Of a DNA stretch of 64,000 bases, positions 20,401 through 32,545 are shown one piece after another. How positions within the stretch are numbered: position 1 is the stretch's first letter; every line of letters begins with the position of its first letter. Position numbers and translations under genes: made by a program. This DNA is from Phoronis australis (lineage: Eukaryota; Phoronida; Phoronidae): contig NMRA01000375.1 in assembly GCA_002633005.1 (NCBI GenBank), forward strand, positions 39,106 to 103,105. The letters are read 5' to 3'. The notes under the pieces were generated by a model, which had not been told where the DNA came from, ran no database searches, and saw only the letters and a list, made by a program, of their open reading frames with translations.

Positions 20401-22260
20401 AACTTTACTTTACTTTGAAGTTGACTATTTTTTGAGCTTCAATGTTTAAAGAAAAAAGCGTTCACCCGCATAACATTCTATATTTTTATTTCAAAAGCGA
20501 TAAGCAAACGTAAGATTTTTCATGGCTTTGCAGTGACTTATCGACAACTACGCCTGTTATGCCTTAATTGGTTGAGAACGGGTTTCCAAAGGCATAGTGA
20601 TGCGATCTCAAGATGAGCAGTAAGTCCCCTCCCCCCAATTCCTCTTTTTGCTGATGTTTTGGAAAGTTTGGGAAGTAGTATACACTACCAAATTCTGAAA
20701 AAGTGTTAGTTTGCGATTGGTAATCCATCAACACTGACAAAGTTGTGTTTGGGAACTCGAGTTTGAAAACAAAAAGTTTACCGGAACAGCCGGTGAGTAT
20801 CATAAGTCCGCCACAGGCCGCGTTCGGGCGTCAGTCAGCCGTGTTTGTGCCTTGATCAATTAAGTTTATCTGGTCCGTTAGCCGAATTTATAGGTGAAGC
20901 AATTGTGTTGATGATGAGTGCAGCAGCAGTGTTCTTCGGGTATCCTGCTTTTGGCGCACTAAACGGTCCCCTTAATTTGAAGTTGTGAATAGTTAAGCCT
21001 TTGAAAGCGCGCCTAGTCTGGTTTTCACGTATAAACCTAAGTGGTTTAGTGCCACCCTGTATTCAACCGGTTTCGTCCAAACATCGAAATAAATAGGACA
21101 ACTTCTGTAGATGTCCAAGTAGCAATAACAATCGACAATTCGCTTGCATACTTTATCGCGGACGCATGATCTTGTAAACTTCTAAAATACAAACTCATCC
21201 TAAATCGCAGAGAAAATTTGGTCGCACTAAATGGAAAGTACTATAAAATGAAAGCGCTGAGGGGAGCCATGTTGCCACTTGTAGTCACCGGATAGTGATG
21301 AGGTTATAAAAAGCTGGCCCAACTTGAAAGACATCTGTTGAATACAACATGCGTCCTATATCTAAATTCGTTGAAAGTCCATGGATTCATTACCTGTCTG
21401 CGGAACACGTTGAAAACGTTGTTTCGGGATTGGCTCTGAGAAGGTGAGAGCGTTTAGTTGGCAACTCGTACTTCACATATCTACGAATTTATAGTTAAGG
21501 GTCAGTCACACCGTTCTTTAAATAGAAATAATAATCACCCAATTGACCAAAATAACATGTCGCTTGATATATCTAAACACGCTGTGTCATCGTGTATGGT
21601 CTGTTGGTCAGTTAGTTTCTAACAGGTCGACATTTAAGTGTCCTAGCTAAGTAACAGCACAACCAGCTTATACAAGACTACATGCATCGTTTCTCCTACT
21701 TGCTTACCAAATGAACAGTGTTCCACGTTCCTGAGGCGGCCCAATGCCTTTGAGGAAGAACGCGTGGGCCACGAGTTTTGAAGTGGGTGAGAATATGACA
21801 CGAGGAGGGCAAAACAAGAGGTCTGACTGACAAGACGTCAAGGGTTTAGGGGGCACATCCTGTTGTTAAAGGCAACATGTTGCATGTGGCGTCGTTGGCA
21901 GCACTGCCTGCATTATCCCAGATGTTATAACATGAGAGAACAGTCACCTATATCCGTCAAACGCCTCTGGACACCCACACATTGAGCCTCATGACACAGC
22001 GAGGCAAGATTGCCCAGTCGGTTGCCCCGGCCGTCCACAACAAACCACTTACCGTTGTGAATGGACTGTCAGTATACATAAGTGTTTCACCTTCAGACTT
22101 CAACAGTTTATAATCAGAGTAATGGCTATAGCAGACCCGGCTCCCACACAAAACATCAGCTCATCTCGCAGTCCCCGTGCCGTCTGACCAAGTTCGGGTA
22201 AACACTACAAGGCCAAGTCCAAATTCTCGTGGTTTGTACAACTTGTATTCGTCAGATGCT
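17403..22260. other. Intergenic, no gene recognised
   Basis: Nearly 5 kb with scattered frames under 120 codons on both strands. None carries a family motif or a convincing exon boundary. A minus-strand frame at 21957-22151 meets a GTAAGT donor at 22047 but has no good acceptor. No tandem or terminal inverted repeats were noticed. Confidence 0.55.
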
Positions 22261-22289
22261 CGTCGTGATTGGCCGGCCTGCGGCTCACG

Positions 22290-22411
22290 TAGTCAGACGT
22301 AACATGTGTTCTAGTGAAACTGAATACAGCAGTGAGTGTGCGAGCCTGGGGCCTAATCAGCCGATTGTCTTACATTTCCGCGGCACCGCCGGTGTTCTAA
22401 AATTCGTACAG
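22290..22411 (+). CDS. Possible unrecognised exon
   Basis: Frame open through CSSETEYSSECASLGPNQP and VLHFRGTAGVLKFVQ up to a CAG/GTAATT donor at 22412. The composition is more GC-rich than the flanks. No matching acceptor-side exon or family was recognised. Confidence 0.2.
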
Positions 22412-22974
22412 GTAATTAATGTCAGGTGGAATATAGTGTGAACCCCAGCATCTGATTTGAAATACCTGGCGGCGTAGTAAATACACAGAACATTTTCAGT
22501 ATTCCATTTGCAGTCGATACATATAAAAAGTACACGTAGTTTGTAACATCCAGGCATTAGTTTTTTAGCATTGCTAGCAGAGACAGAAATAATTTTACCT
22601 GATTCAGAATCCATAGAACAATGACACTTCTAGTGTACTTTCGGTAACATCATGTTAGAATAAAATTAGCATAGTTAAAATTTAAAAAGACTCACCAAGG
22701 AACTCCCTGACTTTTGTCAATATTTCTTTCACGTACGTACAATACAGTACATTCGTCGGAAAGTGCTTCTGGTTTTCATGGAATGTATGTTTTATCTGTA
22801 ACATCGAATTTCAGCATCGACAATTGAAGAGGCACTTACTACGAAACTCCTCCACAAAATAATATCCACGTCCTCTTTGAACAGTTGAATTATTCAAACT
22901 ATGTAAAAATTCTGGCACTGAGAGTGCCTATACATCCCATTTCCTTCACAAAAAACTTTTGATTTTGACTACTA
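22412..22974. other. Intergenic, nothing recognised
   Basis: AT-rich sequence with no supported gene. AAAATTATTTTACCTGATTC near 22590 is a faint minus-strand echo of the AAAATAATTTCTGTC block at 46390 and 50970. Confidence 0.4.
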
Positions 22975-23255
22975 ATCGTGATGAATTTGGTCTTAAATTG
23001 CTCCTTAGTTAAATGGGAGATGATTTTAGTGCTTCGAAAGTACCGTAGGAAACACGGCTACTCAAGTTGGTTTATCGCGGCGTGTCGTTTTATGCACCGA
23101 ACATGGTTCTGAGGAAAAAAGAAATGACAGTTCTTTACAACACCACATAAATCTCAGTAAGAAACAAGTCGAGACCGTTTTACAGTAATATTTAAAAACA
23201 ACAATTCGCTTCTTGATACGGAACGGAGGTTTATAGCCGCTTTAAGACATTATTT
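22975..23255 (+). repeat. Miniature element family A, copy 4
   Basis: TTTGGTCTTAAATTGCTCC, GGGAGATGATTTTAGTG, CTCAGTAAGAAACAAGTCGA with GACCGTTTTACAG, and GGAGGTTTATAGCCGCTTTA follow the family A order, with more divergence and a different orientation of some blocks. Confidence 0.5.
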
Positions 23256-23624
23256 ATTGTGTTGTGAATAACATCGCAAATATATGTAATAACATTCAAT
23301 GTACGCTGGCACCTGTTTCGCTAAGGATTGTAAATTGAATCAAAAGGGAACAGAATAGCGAGAGCTGCACTGGTATAATGCATTCATTATCACCTCTAAC
23401 ATTAATAATATTTTCATTTACTTTTACTCCATCGTCATTGCTAAACGCATTCCAAATTTCGCTTATAATCCAAACAACAAAGCATTGAAAGATGTAAGAA
23501 AATACATTGGTACCTTTTTATTATGTTTTCAAATAAATCGATGTTTTTCTTACAGCCAAAATCAGAACGTGCGTCTTGATGAAAATCAAGGTGAAACAAT
23601 GGGAGAGAAATTTGTTTTTGACAT

Positions 23625-23690
23625 CTGCCCCAAGACGGATTCGAGCTCAAGACCTGTGCGGTAGCAGTACCACGTTTTCGTAACAAAATT
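23625..23690 (-). repeat. tRNA-like (SINE-type) remnant
   Basis: On the minus strand, GTGGTACTGCTACCGCACAG precedes GAGCTCGAATCC, a B-box-like sequence of a tRNA-derived promoter. There is no complete cloverleaf, so this is read as a decayed tRNA-derived element rather than a tRNA gene. Confidence 0.45.
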
Positions 23691-24916
23691 AAAGTTTTTA
23701 AAGCTTATTCAACTGACAAAGATACCAGCGTTGTGTTCAGCGAATGACTGGCAGCCGACGGCGAGAATTGATGATTTGCAAGTAAAATCACAGTCACACA
23801 ACGGACTTTATTGTCTTATTGCGCTGGCCAATTCTAATAAATACGATTATCATGGCTTAAAAATGCGTTTTCGGACGTAGAATCGATCATGTCCCTTTAA
23901 ATCAAACGCTTTTGCTAACAAAAATTACACACAGTGTTGCGCAATTCGCTCAATCCCAGTGATGCAATTTAACAGCCCTCATCAATACCGGTTTGTATGC
24001 AGTTGTATCAAGAACAGGCCATGTCGTCTTCCACTAACATCCGGAACAGCGGGGTGTATTCCTCGGTGGTTGTACCTCGGACTACTATATTTTATAGTCC
24101 GTGGTTTTATGCAGAGCACGTCTCACTCAATACGATACTGGGCGATCGCCGTCACGTTCGCTCTTTCCTCCCAAAATGGGTTGGAATCCGTGTAAAATCC
24201 ACAGGTACATTTCCTTACTCTGCTTACTCCCAGAGTTGTGAGAAAACATTAAGGCGCCATTGGATTCTCCCAACAGCTTACCGACGAATAACAAATTGTC
24301 GCAGACTTTAGCAGGCAATAGTTTCAGTTGCAGGTCCGAAACCCTTATTATCATTGAACGCTTCTTTGAATTTGACTAAGAGGAATGTTCAGTTAATCCA
24401 AGGCAGAAAAGTGGTAAAGAATTGAGATTACCTTATAATTAGTTTATTGTTTACACATGTGTCGCTGTCGCTTACTGTTAGAAACATGGGTACCTTTTGT
24501 GAGTCTATGGTCGTTCCACAATCTTGTGCAAATTATCCACTATGCTCCGCCGTGCCTTAAGTAAAAGAAAACCACAGTACTCAACACGTGTTTTGTGTTT
24601 TGTTGTAGAAGGTGCTATCAGCTGTACTATAGTCGCACGCTGCACCGTCTGGATAGACCTAAACGTGATCCCGAAAGTGGGTCGGCCTGTGCCAAACCCA
24701 ATCTGATCACATAGGCCATTTTGCGGAAAGAACCTCCGAAATAAGCCACTGGCTTAATTAAAGAATTAAGCCCAAAAAATATCACGTCGTGTAAAAATTT
24801 ATTGAAGGTTTAAGCCGATGTAGATTGTGGCTCAAAAGCGAAGATATTGCCACTGTTTGGCGAAAGGTCACTTCTTTGTCGCTCACATTATTGTTGAGAA
24901 TGTAGAATTTTATTTC
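23691..24916. other. Intergenic, no gene recognised
   Basis: Frames of 60 to 104 codons on both strands carry no recognisable domain. The stretch at 24000-24320 has opposing open frames and somewhat higher GC, but no consistent splice sites. Confidence 0.45.
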
Positions 24917-25148
24917 CAGAGGCGGATCTACAGGGGGGGTTCAGGGGGTTTAAACCCCCACCCAGGATCAAAAATAAAAATTGGAAAAAAAATCGCTAGA
25001 AAAACGAAATTAGCTACTAAAAATCCCAAAAAATCTTACACGGGAGGAGGGAAACCCTCTCGCGACCTTCCTTCTCCTCGGCGCTACGCGCCTCGGATTC
25101 TCTCGAATCCTAACCCCCCCCCTTACTGAAATCGTAGATCTGCCACTG
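24917..25148 (+). mobile_element. CAGAGGCGGATCTAC miniature element with 5-bp target duplication
   Basis: Starts CAGAGGCGGATCTACAGGG and ends CGTAGATCTGCCACTG, an inverted pair. It is flanked on both sides by ATTTC (24912-24916 and 25149-25153). The interior carries poly-G and poly-C runs, AAAATAAAAATTGG and CTTCTCCTCGGCGC. It has no coding capacity and is related in its ends to the elements at 12325, 27432 and 33848. Confidence 0.8.
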
Positions 25149-25153
25149 ATTTC

Positions 25154-25936
25154 GGCTTATTTGCAGGGCCGTAAGATGCGTACAAGGGGGTCACGTATCC
25201 AAAAAAATTGCAGGAATTGGGGGCCAAAGACTTCAGTGGTTACGACTGTCAGCGGCCCCTTTCTAGTAAAGGTTAGTGGAATCAACAGCAGCACTTTTCA
25301 TTGTTTTGACAGTATGTCCGCGACGGACTGGAGCACTGACAAAACAGTAATTGTCGCTCATTTCCTGTTTTCGAAATTACATGACGTCCTTTCATATTTA
25401 AGGACCCCTCTCGGAGCTAGGGATCCCCCCATGGTGGCATTCACAGCTGCCATTTTCTAATGTCCAATTTAGGCCGAAAACATAGTTGGTTCTGGAGTCT
25501 AATTATTGTACACGAAATGGAACTTGAAAATACATTTGGCATTTGCAGTTTACTTTTGGGCGAACTCCAGGTAGGTGTTAATTAATTCTGCTGTCGAGTA
25601 CATTATGCTTTATGCATGTGAGTGTGTATTAGAAGTTCACACGTGGTGTCTCCTAGACTTCCGAGCTAGAAAGTCGAGTAAAAACTCAAGATTTCTAGTA
25701 ACGAGCTCGAAATATAGAGTTCATACTCGAACTTTCCGTGAACAAGTACAAACTGGGATGAGATAATTATCGCCTTGAGTCATTGTGTACTCGAGTACAG
25801 AATAATAGATAGTTATCTCGAGTTCGCACAAAAATAAATTAGAAAATAGCAAAAATAAATTCAGATTTTGAGTACAGATATTAGACCCCGGGCCACGGTC
25901 TCTTTTTTGAAAAACGAGTCAAGCCAAAATTATATT
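25154..25936. other. Intergenic, nothing recognised
   Basis: No supported gene. The GAGTACTCGAG-like motifs around 25670-25800 (CGAGTAAAAACTC, GTACTCGAGTAC) are short local palindromes. Confidence 0.45.
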
Positions 25937-26052
25937 TGTTTTTTACTCATCGCTTGGCAAATCATGGCGTTTCAACCCTTACTTACCCTTGCTTACGTGC
26001 CTTTAAAAACACGACCACTTGGTTGAAATTGATGCGGGTGGGTGTTTTTATG
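25937..26052 (+). repeat. TTTTTACTCATCG repeat, copy 2
   Basis: Second copy of the repeat at 17098-17215. Both have TTTTTACTCATCG, CAAATCA-GGC, TTACGTGCCTTT and a GTTGAAATTGATGCGGG-like end. It stops about 80 bp before the large inverted-repeat element. Confidence 0.6.
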
Positions 26053-26181
26053 TTTTAGCTTGTGAAGGCAGGTAGCAAAATGAGTCTGGGTAGAGAACAG
26101 ATCCATCTATGTTGTGGTCTTATATCCTACCCCGGCCAACCCGCGATCGAGAACGACCGGAAGGCGATCGAGAACGAAATT

Positions 26182-27431
26182 TGGCGCGAGAAGAGAAGCC
26201 AGGCATGGTGAGTAAATTTGATGAATTTTCGCGTTTTTTTACTTCCAATGTGAAAACAGAGACATGACTTCAAGGCGTAACTCATTTAGGAAGGTCACGT
26301 AGAGGTTTAGGCTAGTGTCTCTCCCAATTCTAGGAGAAAAGTTACGTTGACCGAGGCATCGCTTAAGCCGAAGGTGATTTGAATGTCATTTTGGCAAATT
26401 TCCGTTATTTTTGGCACTAAATCAATAAACTGACCATGGATTTATGAAGAAATGAAGTGTGAAAATGTAACGCAACGCTGTTTTTTTTTGTAGTTTTGTC
26501 AGGATCTCTGATATTTCGACGATTTTCTGTTGAAAGATGCTATCGAGAACGCAACGATAAGCGATCGGGAACGCAAATTTGTGTTGTTTATGCGATCGGG
26601 AACGCATTGTGGTGTGTCGAACAGTAATGAACTTTTTACTTATAAAACGTTAAAAAGGTTACAAAATAAGTGTGGTGCAATGATTTAATCACATTTTGTG
26701 TCGTTACTGTGTTTTTTTTTCGTATCAAAACTGAACAACAACATAGCATATTTCAATTAAATTGTCATGAGCACTACATGTGCATCAAGCATAATTCAAG
26801 TTTAGTTTCACAAACGAATTTATTCTCATTATAGGAAACAAGTTCACTGGCGAGCTTCAACGAACATGTTACCCACGACGTGAAGGTACACCTGACCAGG
26901 GTTTTGAAAAGTACAGGCCAGGCATCTACTTTTAGACCAAACCACTGAGAACAAGGGTTTCTAAACTGAAGACTCATCCAGGAGTTGTTCCATGTGGCCT
27001 GTCAGCCTGTTGCAGCACCGAGATGAAAGCGCGTGTAGAATCTTCTTGTAAAATTGCGACAGCAAAAGGAAAAAAACAAATAGCCAGTGAAGTCAAAGAA
27101 TGATGATGAGCTTGCCCATGGGGAGAGAGGGGAGAGCGGCAACCCTTCACGAGATGATTCAAAGATTCTCACTCATAAACGTCTGGGATCAAAAAATTGG
27201 CCAGAAGTTATGTAAACTGGTGTGCTCATAAAACGGATGGGATTTTTCTTGATTTTTTACTGATAACATCGATACAGAGATGAACAGATTGACTTGTGGC
27301 ACCGTGTGCCTTTAATGTACGTTGTGTTTGACTCTTCTGTTTTGTAGTATTGGTCCTAAGTTCACCTGCATCATCAGTTCATGATCTCGAATTTAATATC
27401 ACATTGAAAAAGATTGAGCGTTATAATACTA
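26182..27431. other. Left interior of the GATCGAGAACG element
   Basis: AT-rich sequence with three subterminal ATCGRGAACG motifs at 26541-26601. Minus frames at 26774-27162 are open for 60 to 67 codons without a recognisable domain. Confidence 0.5.
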
Positions 27432-27600
27432 CAGTGGCGGATCTAGGATATCATAAGGAGGGGCAACATTTTGTCCGGCTGTAAGCATTAGCGCAAACCA
27501 CGATTATAGATGCGTATAGCACCGAATTATTCCTGAAGTATTATCCAAGAAAAAAAGGCAAAATAAACCACTGAGAACGTGTCAAACAGGAAAAACCGTA

Positions 27601-27672
27601 CGTACCACAGACTTGAACTCACGACCTGGCGGATACAAAGCGCGTGCTTTACCACTAAACCATCACGATTTA
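27601..27672 (-). repeat. tRNA-like (SINE-type) sequence
   Basis: On the minus strand, TGGTTTAGTGGTAAAGCACG resembles an A box with D-arm, and GTGAGTTCAAGTC resembles a B box with T-arm. The spacing is right for a tRNA, with a possible TGT anticodon loop. The acceptor stem does not pair well, so a tRNA-derived element is likelier than a functional tRNA. Confidence 0.5.
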
Positions 27673-28174
27673 ACTACTAACCTTGTGCTACGAGACCTAT
27701 TTGTTTATGGTCCACAGCATTTGCGCGCGAAACCTACTTCTTTTTGTAATGCTTATTACACGTTTTATGTTTTGTGCAATCGGTTCTTAACAAATTTGTT
27801 GTATTTAAAATAGTCTTCAAATGCCCAAAAGACCAAATCCGTTTTTCGTATTGGCAATAATGACGGGATTGCTTTGGTTTGACAAAGAGAGAATTATGAG
27901 TTTCTGAGTGATTCACCAAAGCTTCGATTAAAATTAACATCTTACCAGCAGTTTCTGTTTTTTCATCGTCACTCAGGTTCCATTTTCTTTAAAAAGGGAA
28001 GTAAACTTTCTTCATTGCACACTGGAACAGACGACGGAAACGGAGTCGTAGTGCGCAGCGCCATTGCCGGTCGCCTGGGATATCGCGGGAGAGCTTATAC
28101 TTAGCCGTAGTTCTGTTACCAATGCGCCGTGCTCCGAATATGACACTTGAAATTGGATCTGAGCCCCCCTCCCC

Positions 28175-28189
28175 NNNNNNNNNNNNNNN
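28175..28189. other. Assembly gap (15 N)
   Basis: Fifteen unresolved bases lie between poly-C runs. Frames crossing it are not meaningful. Confidence 0.99.
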
Positions 28190-28977
28190 CCCCCCAAACA
28201 CTAAAGCTGCACACATTTTAATCTTGTTTCATCCGTATAATTTTAATTAATAAACTCAACATTCCCCTACGCTCTTGCTGTTTGACTTTTTTTGCGGCAG
28301 CCAAGGGGGGGGGCTGGCCCCCTGCCCCCTCCCCCCTAAATCTGCCTATGAACACACACACTATATTGTGATTTTCTCAAAACGTAGTCAACATGTTGTC
28401 ATTAACGTCACTTCAACTACACACAGTAGTGATTTACACAGGAAACCAACAATATTATAGCATTTCTATTATAATATTAATATTTTAATACACATACCTC
28501 AAAATTGGTCTTACAAAAATATATAAATTTATTCATAGGGAAATCAACAAAACAAATCCATTGAAAATTTCCAACGAATTAATTTTGGAATGACTAAATC
28601 ATCACTGAATCATAGACAATGTATTGAGGACTGATTGACAGTATAACAGTCTCTCACAGGAAATCAACTACAATATGAAAGCAATTTCTACAATAATCAT
28701 AGACATGTAGGCCCCCTATTTTCATTCAAAATACTCATTGGTCAGAACAATTGTATGTAAGTATTACCCATTGACACTTAATATGATCATTTAAATCTAC
28801 CTAAACACTACAAAAATGTACTGGTTCTGTTAAAGATCCTTTTGAAATAACACAAATATAGAAAGAAATTTGAGGAAAAATGGTCAAAAACAAAACGTCA
28901 AAATACTATCACATCAGACAACTGCCAACCAAAGACTTTGTAAATCTGAATAAACTTCAGCACTGGACTTAATGATT

Positions 28978-29345
28978 TCATTCATGACGTTTCTGCTTGC
29001 TATGCCTGTAGAAGGAGGCATACTGTTTGCATGGCATGCCACATTCACCACAAAAAGGAGTGTCCTCGTGATGTGACGCAGTGTCGCATCAGGCTTACTC
29101 TTTCCGTGAAACGTTGTTCACAAATAGGGCACTCAATCGACTTGGTTCCTGAGCACGGTGCTTCATGCTGTGTTTTACTATATTGGTAAAAAAACTCTTG
29201 ACCCATGCAATGCGTCAGTCACAGGGCTGGTAAAGGTCTCGCTTTGTTGTAGTGTCACTGTATTTCATTGTCATGTGGTCATACTAAGTCGATTTCTCAG
29301 TTCCTGAACGAGGCTCCACAACACACACACTCTGTTGTGACACGC
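28978..29345 (-). pseudogene. Broken C2H2 zinc-finger array inside the transposon
   Basis: Read on the minus strand, three or four C2H2 fingers follow one another with stops and frameshifts. The clearest is the last: FCGECGMPCKQYASFYRH with SKQKRHE and a stop at 28978-28980, giving C-x2-C-x12-H-x5-H. Before it, ECPICEQRFTERVSLMRH gives C-x2-C-x12-H and then shifts frame. Before that, VKSFFTNIVKHSMKH gives the tail of another finger (H-x3-H). Linkers ending in TPF and EPSRL resemble the usual finger linker. Such proteins bind DNA. Whether this was the element's own protein or a captured host exon is unknown. The several disruptions indicate decay. Confidence 0.65.
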
Positions 29346-29504
29346 AGCAGTTGTACTACTCTTTTTTGAAGGCGTGGACGTTAACACCCTGAAGGACTCA
29401 TCGTGTGGCTACACTATGAGTTCAACTGAAAAAAATCAAACGCATTCAGTTATGTTTGTTAGACTAAATCTCACTTTGAAACAATGATATGTAATTAAAG
29501 TCCT

Positions 29505-29700
29505 TCTCTCACGCGTTGTTATAACCCTTATTACATGGTTAGAAGATGTTATAAGGATCCAAGAAGTACCTACCCCTACTAATACACGATTCGTACTCGA
29601 AAACAGTTCAAATGAACGCGTCACCTCACGATTCGCACCCGAAGAACCACCGCCATTTTGAACTTGCCGCGAACCCGGAAGTNTAATTAACCCATCAACT
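29505..29700 (-). promoter_or_regulatory. Dispersed promoter-like repeat, copy 1 (ETS and YY1-like motifs)
   Basis: About 190 bp are shared with 50618-50820. A 40-bp core is identical in both. On the minus strand it reads ACTTCCGG (ETS-type site), then GGTTCGCGGCAAGTTC, then AAAATGGCGG (YY1-type site containing an ATG at 29656). It lies upstream of the zinc-finger remnant on the same strand. One base (29683) is N. The promoter role is inferred from motifs only. Confidence 0.45.
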
Positions 29701-30255
29701 AATTCAGGCTCCGTATTATTCTAAAATTATTGACATAATACCGTAACTTGAACGACTATTCAGGCCAATGCAGAGAAAAAATGTGCGTTCACGATCGCCA
29801 TAGAGAATTAACGACATCGTTCCCGATCGCTGTTTCACACAAGGACCTGCTTGTATTGGTAAATATCTCAAATTGTTTCACAAATCATAACTAACAAAGG
29901 TGTCACCAGGGACGATTAAACTATAAACGTCACACGTCTCTTCTTAAGAATCCTGGAATTGCTAATAACAGGTAGAAATTGTCAATTTTACGAGGCGCAA
30001 GGCATTTTACCGAAAGCCATTGCTTTCCGAGCTCTTTATTTAAAAAAAATAAGCAAAAGTCAAGTATTATTTCAGATCCACAACAAAGGTTACACCCTGA
30101 CGCTTTTCTGTGTGTAACATTCGTACCAAAGTGGCCTCTATTTAAGCAGAAAATGACACTTAAACTCACCGGGTACGCGACTGTCGTCTGCCATTTTTGG
30201 TGCAAGGTCTCGTTCTCGATCGCCTTCCGGGCGTTCTCGATCGCGGGTTGGCCGG

Positions 30256-32109
30256 AGTGTATCGTTTCACCTTCAAGTTACAACCCTCGCACCACTGTTT
30301 CCTTGCATTTAAATGTTACAACTTTTCATGCCACTTTTTAAATCCAGCACTATGAACCTTTTGGACGATTAGATTGTAAACTTGCCTAGTAAGCAACAAA
30401 GCATTGTCATGCAAACAGTATCAAAATTTACGGACCAAATAAAAAGTGTAAAACTTAGTTAAAGACAAAAAGTAGGAATTGGAAGGACCGCAGTTTGGAC
30501 AGCTTGAATGCTAGTATCTATGATTTGCGCAAAGGCAATGCTGTTGATGGTTTTAAAATGAACAAATATCGCCACTTTCACCCAAAGAATAATTTATTCC
30601 AAGAAAATCATCTTTTTTGATGGTCGTTCTTGGGAGCACATTATTTATGAGGAACAGAGAGTTGTTCGTGCCACACTCACTGAGTAGGGCAAGCTTTTTC
30701 ATGGACATTATTCTGACTTTTTGATTTCAAAGGGAGCAAAGCAGGCTTATTGATTTCTGTGATTTTGTGGGAAATACAAGCTGAACTCGGAATCTGCAAC
30801 AGGCGTGCCAGTGGAAAATACTAAAATTCGCATTAATACGCATAAATTCAGAAAATGTCTTGAGGGACGGCCAAACCTCTCGTTGGTTCTTCCATTCTCT
30901 TCACGCCGTCAGGTTTCAGTGCGCATGCGTTCAGGCATTGCCCGTGAAATTCGCATTTGAAAAAGGTCTTGCATCTGCGGAAAATTCAAAAGGCGTACTA
31001 TTGTTTGCCTGTTTTAAAAGTTTTAGCATGTCGTGGTTATTTACTAACTGTAATTCACTGAAATTTGATGCAGGTTGAAATTCGAAAAAATATATATTGT
31101 TCGACACTAAGACGAAGTCCACAAGAGAAATTTTACCACTTCGAAATTAACCTATAAGAGTTTCAATGTCGGTGAATTTTCTTCAAATGCCCTCAGCTTT
31201 ACATCATTTGTCTCCCAAACGGGAAAGTTCTGATAGCCCCTGTGGTGATCGGGGTGGGGGGGGGTGAAGTTGAAGACGTTCGGTCAGTGTGAGGGACAAA
31301 AATGGCGAGCTTTGGGACGAGCCAAAACGTTGGTAACCTGTCACCAGAGGGCGGCAAATTTTGAAGAAGTCGAATATGTATCTGTTTCTCAATAATGTTT
31401 ACCTTCCTACAGACTTGTTTGCATTTGTGTGCATTTCTCCCACCGGAACTTTTCCTTGCAGGCACCACGTGCCATGTTTTGATTTCCGGGAAACACTCGA
31501 CCCAGTTTTAGATTGGGAATTGTGACTGACTGACTCGATGAAAATTGTCCTTATGGGGGATTCCCATAACGTTGTCGCAGGACTCAGGTTATCTTTTAGC
31601 AGGATATTTTTCCAAACCACCCATCGTCATAGTCAAAATGTACGGAAGCCCAAGAGTGCCATTCTGACTATTTATATGACGAAATGATACTTTGGTAGTG
31701 CAGATGGTCAGCAACTGTCTCATGTGAGTTGATGAAATGCCGGGTGGCTTCAAATGTGGGTGATGGAAAATGAAAAGACCAATTTTACAACGGTAAGTGA
31801 CTCAAACTAAAACAGAAAGCATGGGTATAATGCCGCTTTAAACGGTTAGGCATAGCATTAAATTGAATGCCCATATGCCCGTCTACATCTACCATTATGT
31901 AACGGATAAGTCAAGTTTCACTCGTCTTGATGTTTTAAGCTCCTTGGTTTTGCTCAAGTGTTTTACGGATACATTTAGGCGCATGCACCTATTTGCGGAC
32001 ACGTGTTATATTTCATATCAATGAACCAAGGAGCAGTTGGGGAACAAAATGTTGACCTCAACGTGAATACATTACTATTATTGGTGTAATTACCGTTATC
32101 ATCATCGTA
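30256..32109. other. Intergenic, no gene recognised; family A trace and CTCF-like motif
   Basis: No supported exon. TCACCAGAGGGCGGCA near 31344 resembles a CTCF site. Around 31770-31840, AGACCAATTTTACAACGG and GGTATAATGCCGCTTTAAAC resemble an end of miniature element family A. Confidence 0.45.
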
Positions 32110-32225
32110 GTCATTGTTATTTCATTATCATAATCCCCATCATCATGCTCGTTATTGTAATTATCATCATCATCATCATCATTATCATTATCATCATTAT
32201 CATCAGCACCATCATCATCAGCACT

Positions 32226-32293
<68 letters not shown>

Positions 32294-32545
32294 TCTCATC
32301 ATCATTATAATTATGACCATTAACCAACCGTCACCATCACCAACAACGTCATCTTAATCATGATCGTCGTTGTCGTTGTTGTTGTTATAATCCTTATTAC
32401 TATCAGCAGTATTTATCCTAGTCTTAGTCTTAGTCTCAGTGTTATTCTTTTTAGTATTGTCGTCGTTGTCGTCGTCGTCGTTGTTGTTGTCGTACATGTA
32501 GTTGTTATTTTTGTGACTTTTGCTGCAGCTAAAGTTATACAATGA
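32110..32545 (+). repeat. Compound trinucleotide microsatellite
   Basis: A (ATC)n tract at about 32155-32310 with few interruptions is followed by (GTT/GTC)n tracts at about 32360-32400 and 32455-32505. The poly-His, poly-Ile, poly-Asp and poly-Met frames across it are artefacts of the three-base period. Confidence 0.95.

Larger units (their letters stand above)
27432..28350 (+). mobile_element. Nested CAGTGGCGGATCTAGG element containing the gap
   Basis: The left end CAGTGGCGGATCTAGG and right end CCTAAATCTGCCTATG are an imperfect inverted pair with adjoining poly-G and poly-C runs, as in the elements at 12325 and 24917. It lies wholly inside the larger element, so it inserted later. The interior includes a tRNA-like sequence and the 15-N gap. 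Confidence 0.6.
26132..30255. mobile_element. 4.1-kb DNA transposon-like element with GATCGAGAACG terminal repeats
   Basis: The left end (26132-26181) and the reverse complement of the right end (30206-30255) are identical for their first 45 bases except one. Both begin CCGGCCAACCCGCGATCGAG and contain GATCGAGAACG twice. Further single copies of (G/T)ATCG(A/G)GAACG lie inside each end: 26541, 26562 and 26591 on the left, and CGTTCCCGATCG near 29819 on the right. This is typical of subterminal transposase-binding sites. Inside are a broken C2H2 zinc-finger sequence, a nested element and a 15-N gap. No transposase is recognised, so it may be non-autonomous or its gene may be degraded. No clear target-site duplication was found. 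Confidence 0.8.

Noticed and set aside
20564-20803. 79-codon minus frame
   Set aside because: No splice-site pair, no motif and a low-complexity end; it cannot be distinguished from chance.
21957-22151. Minus-strand exon ending at ACG/GTAAGT
   Set aside because: The donor is good, but the frame is closed upstream by a stop with no polypyrimidine acceptor, and no family is recognised.
31335-31352. CTCF insulator
   Set aside because: A single motif-like match without flanking support; mentioned only as a motif in the intergenic entry.
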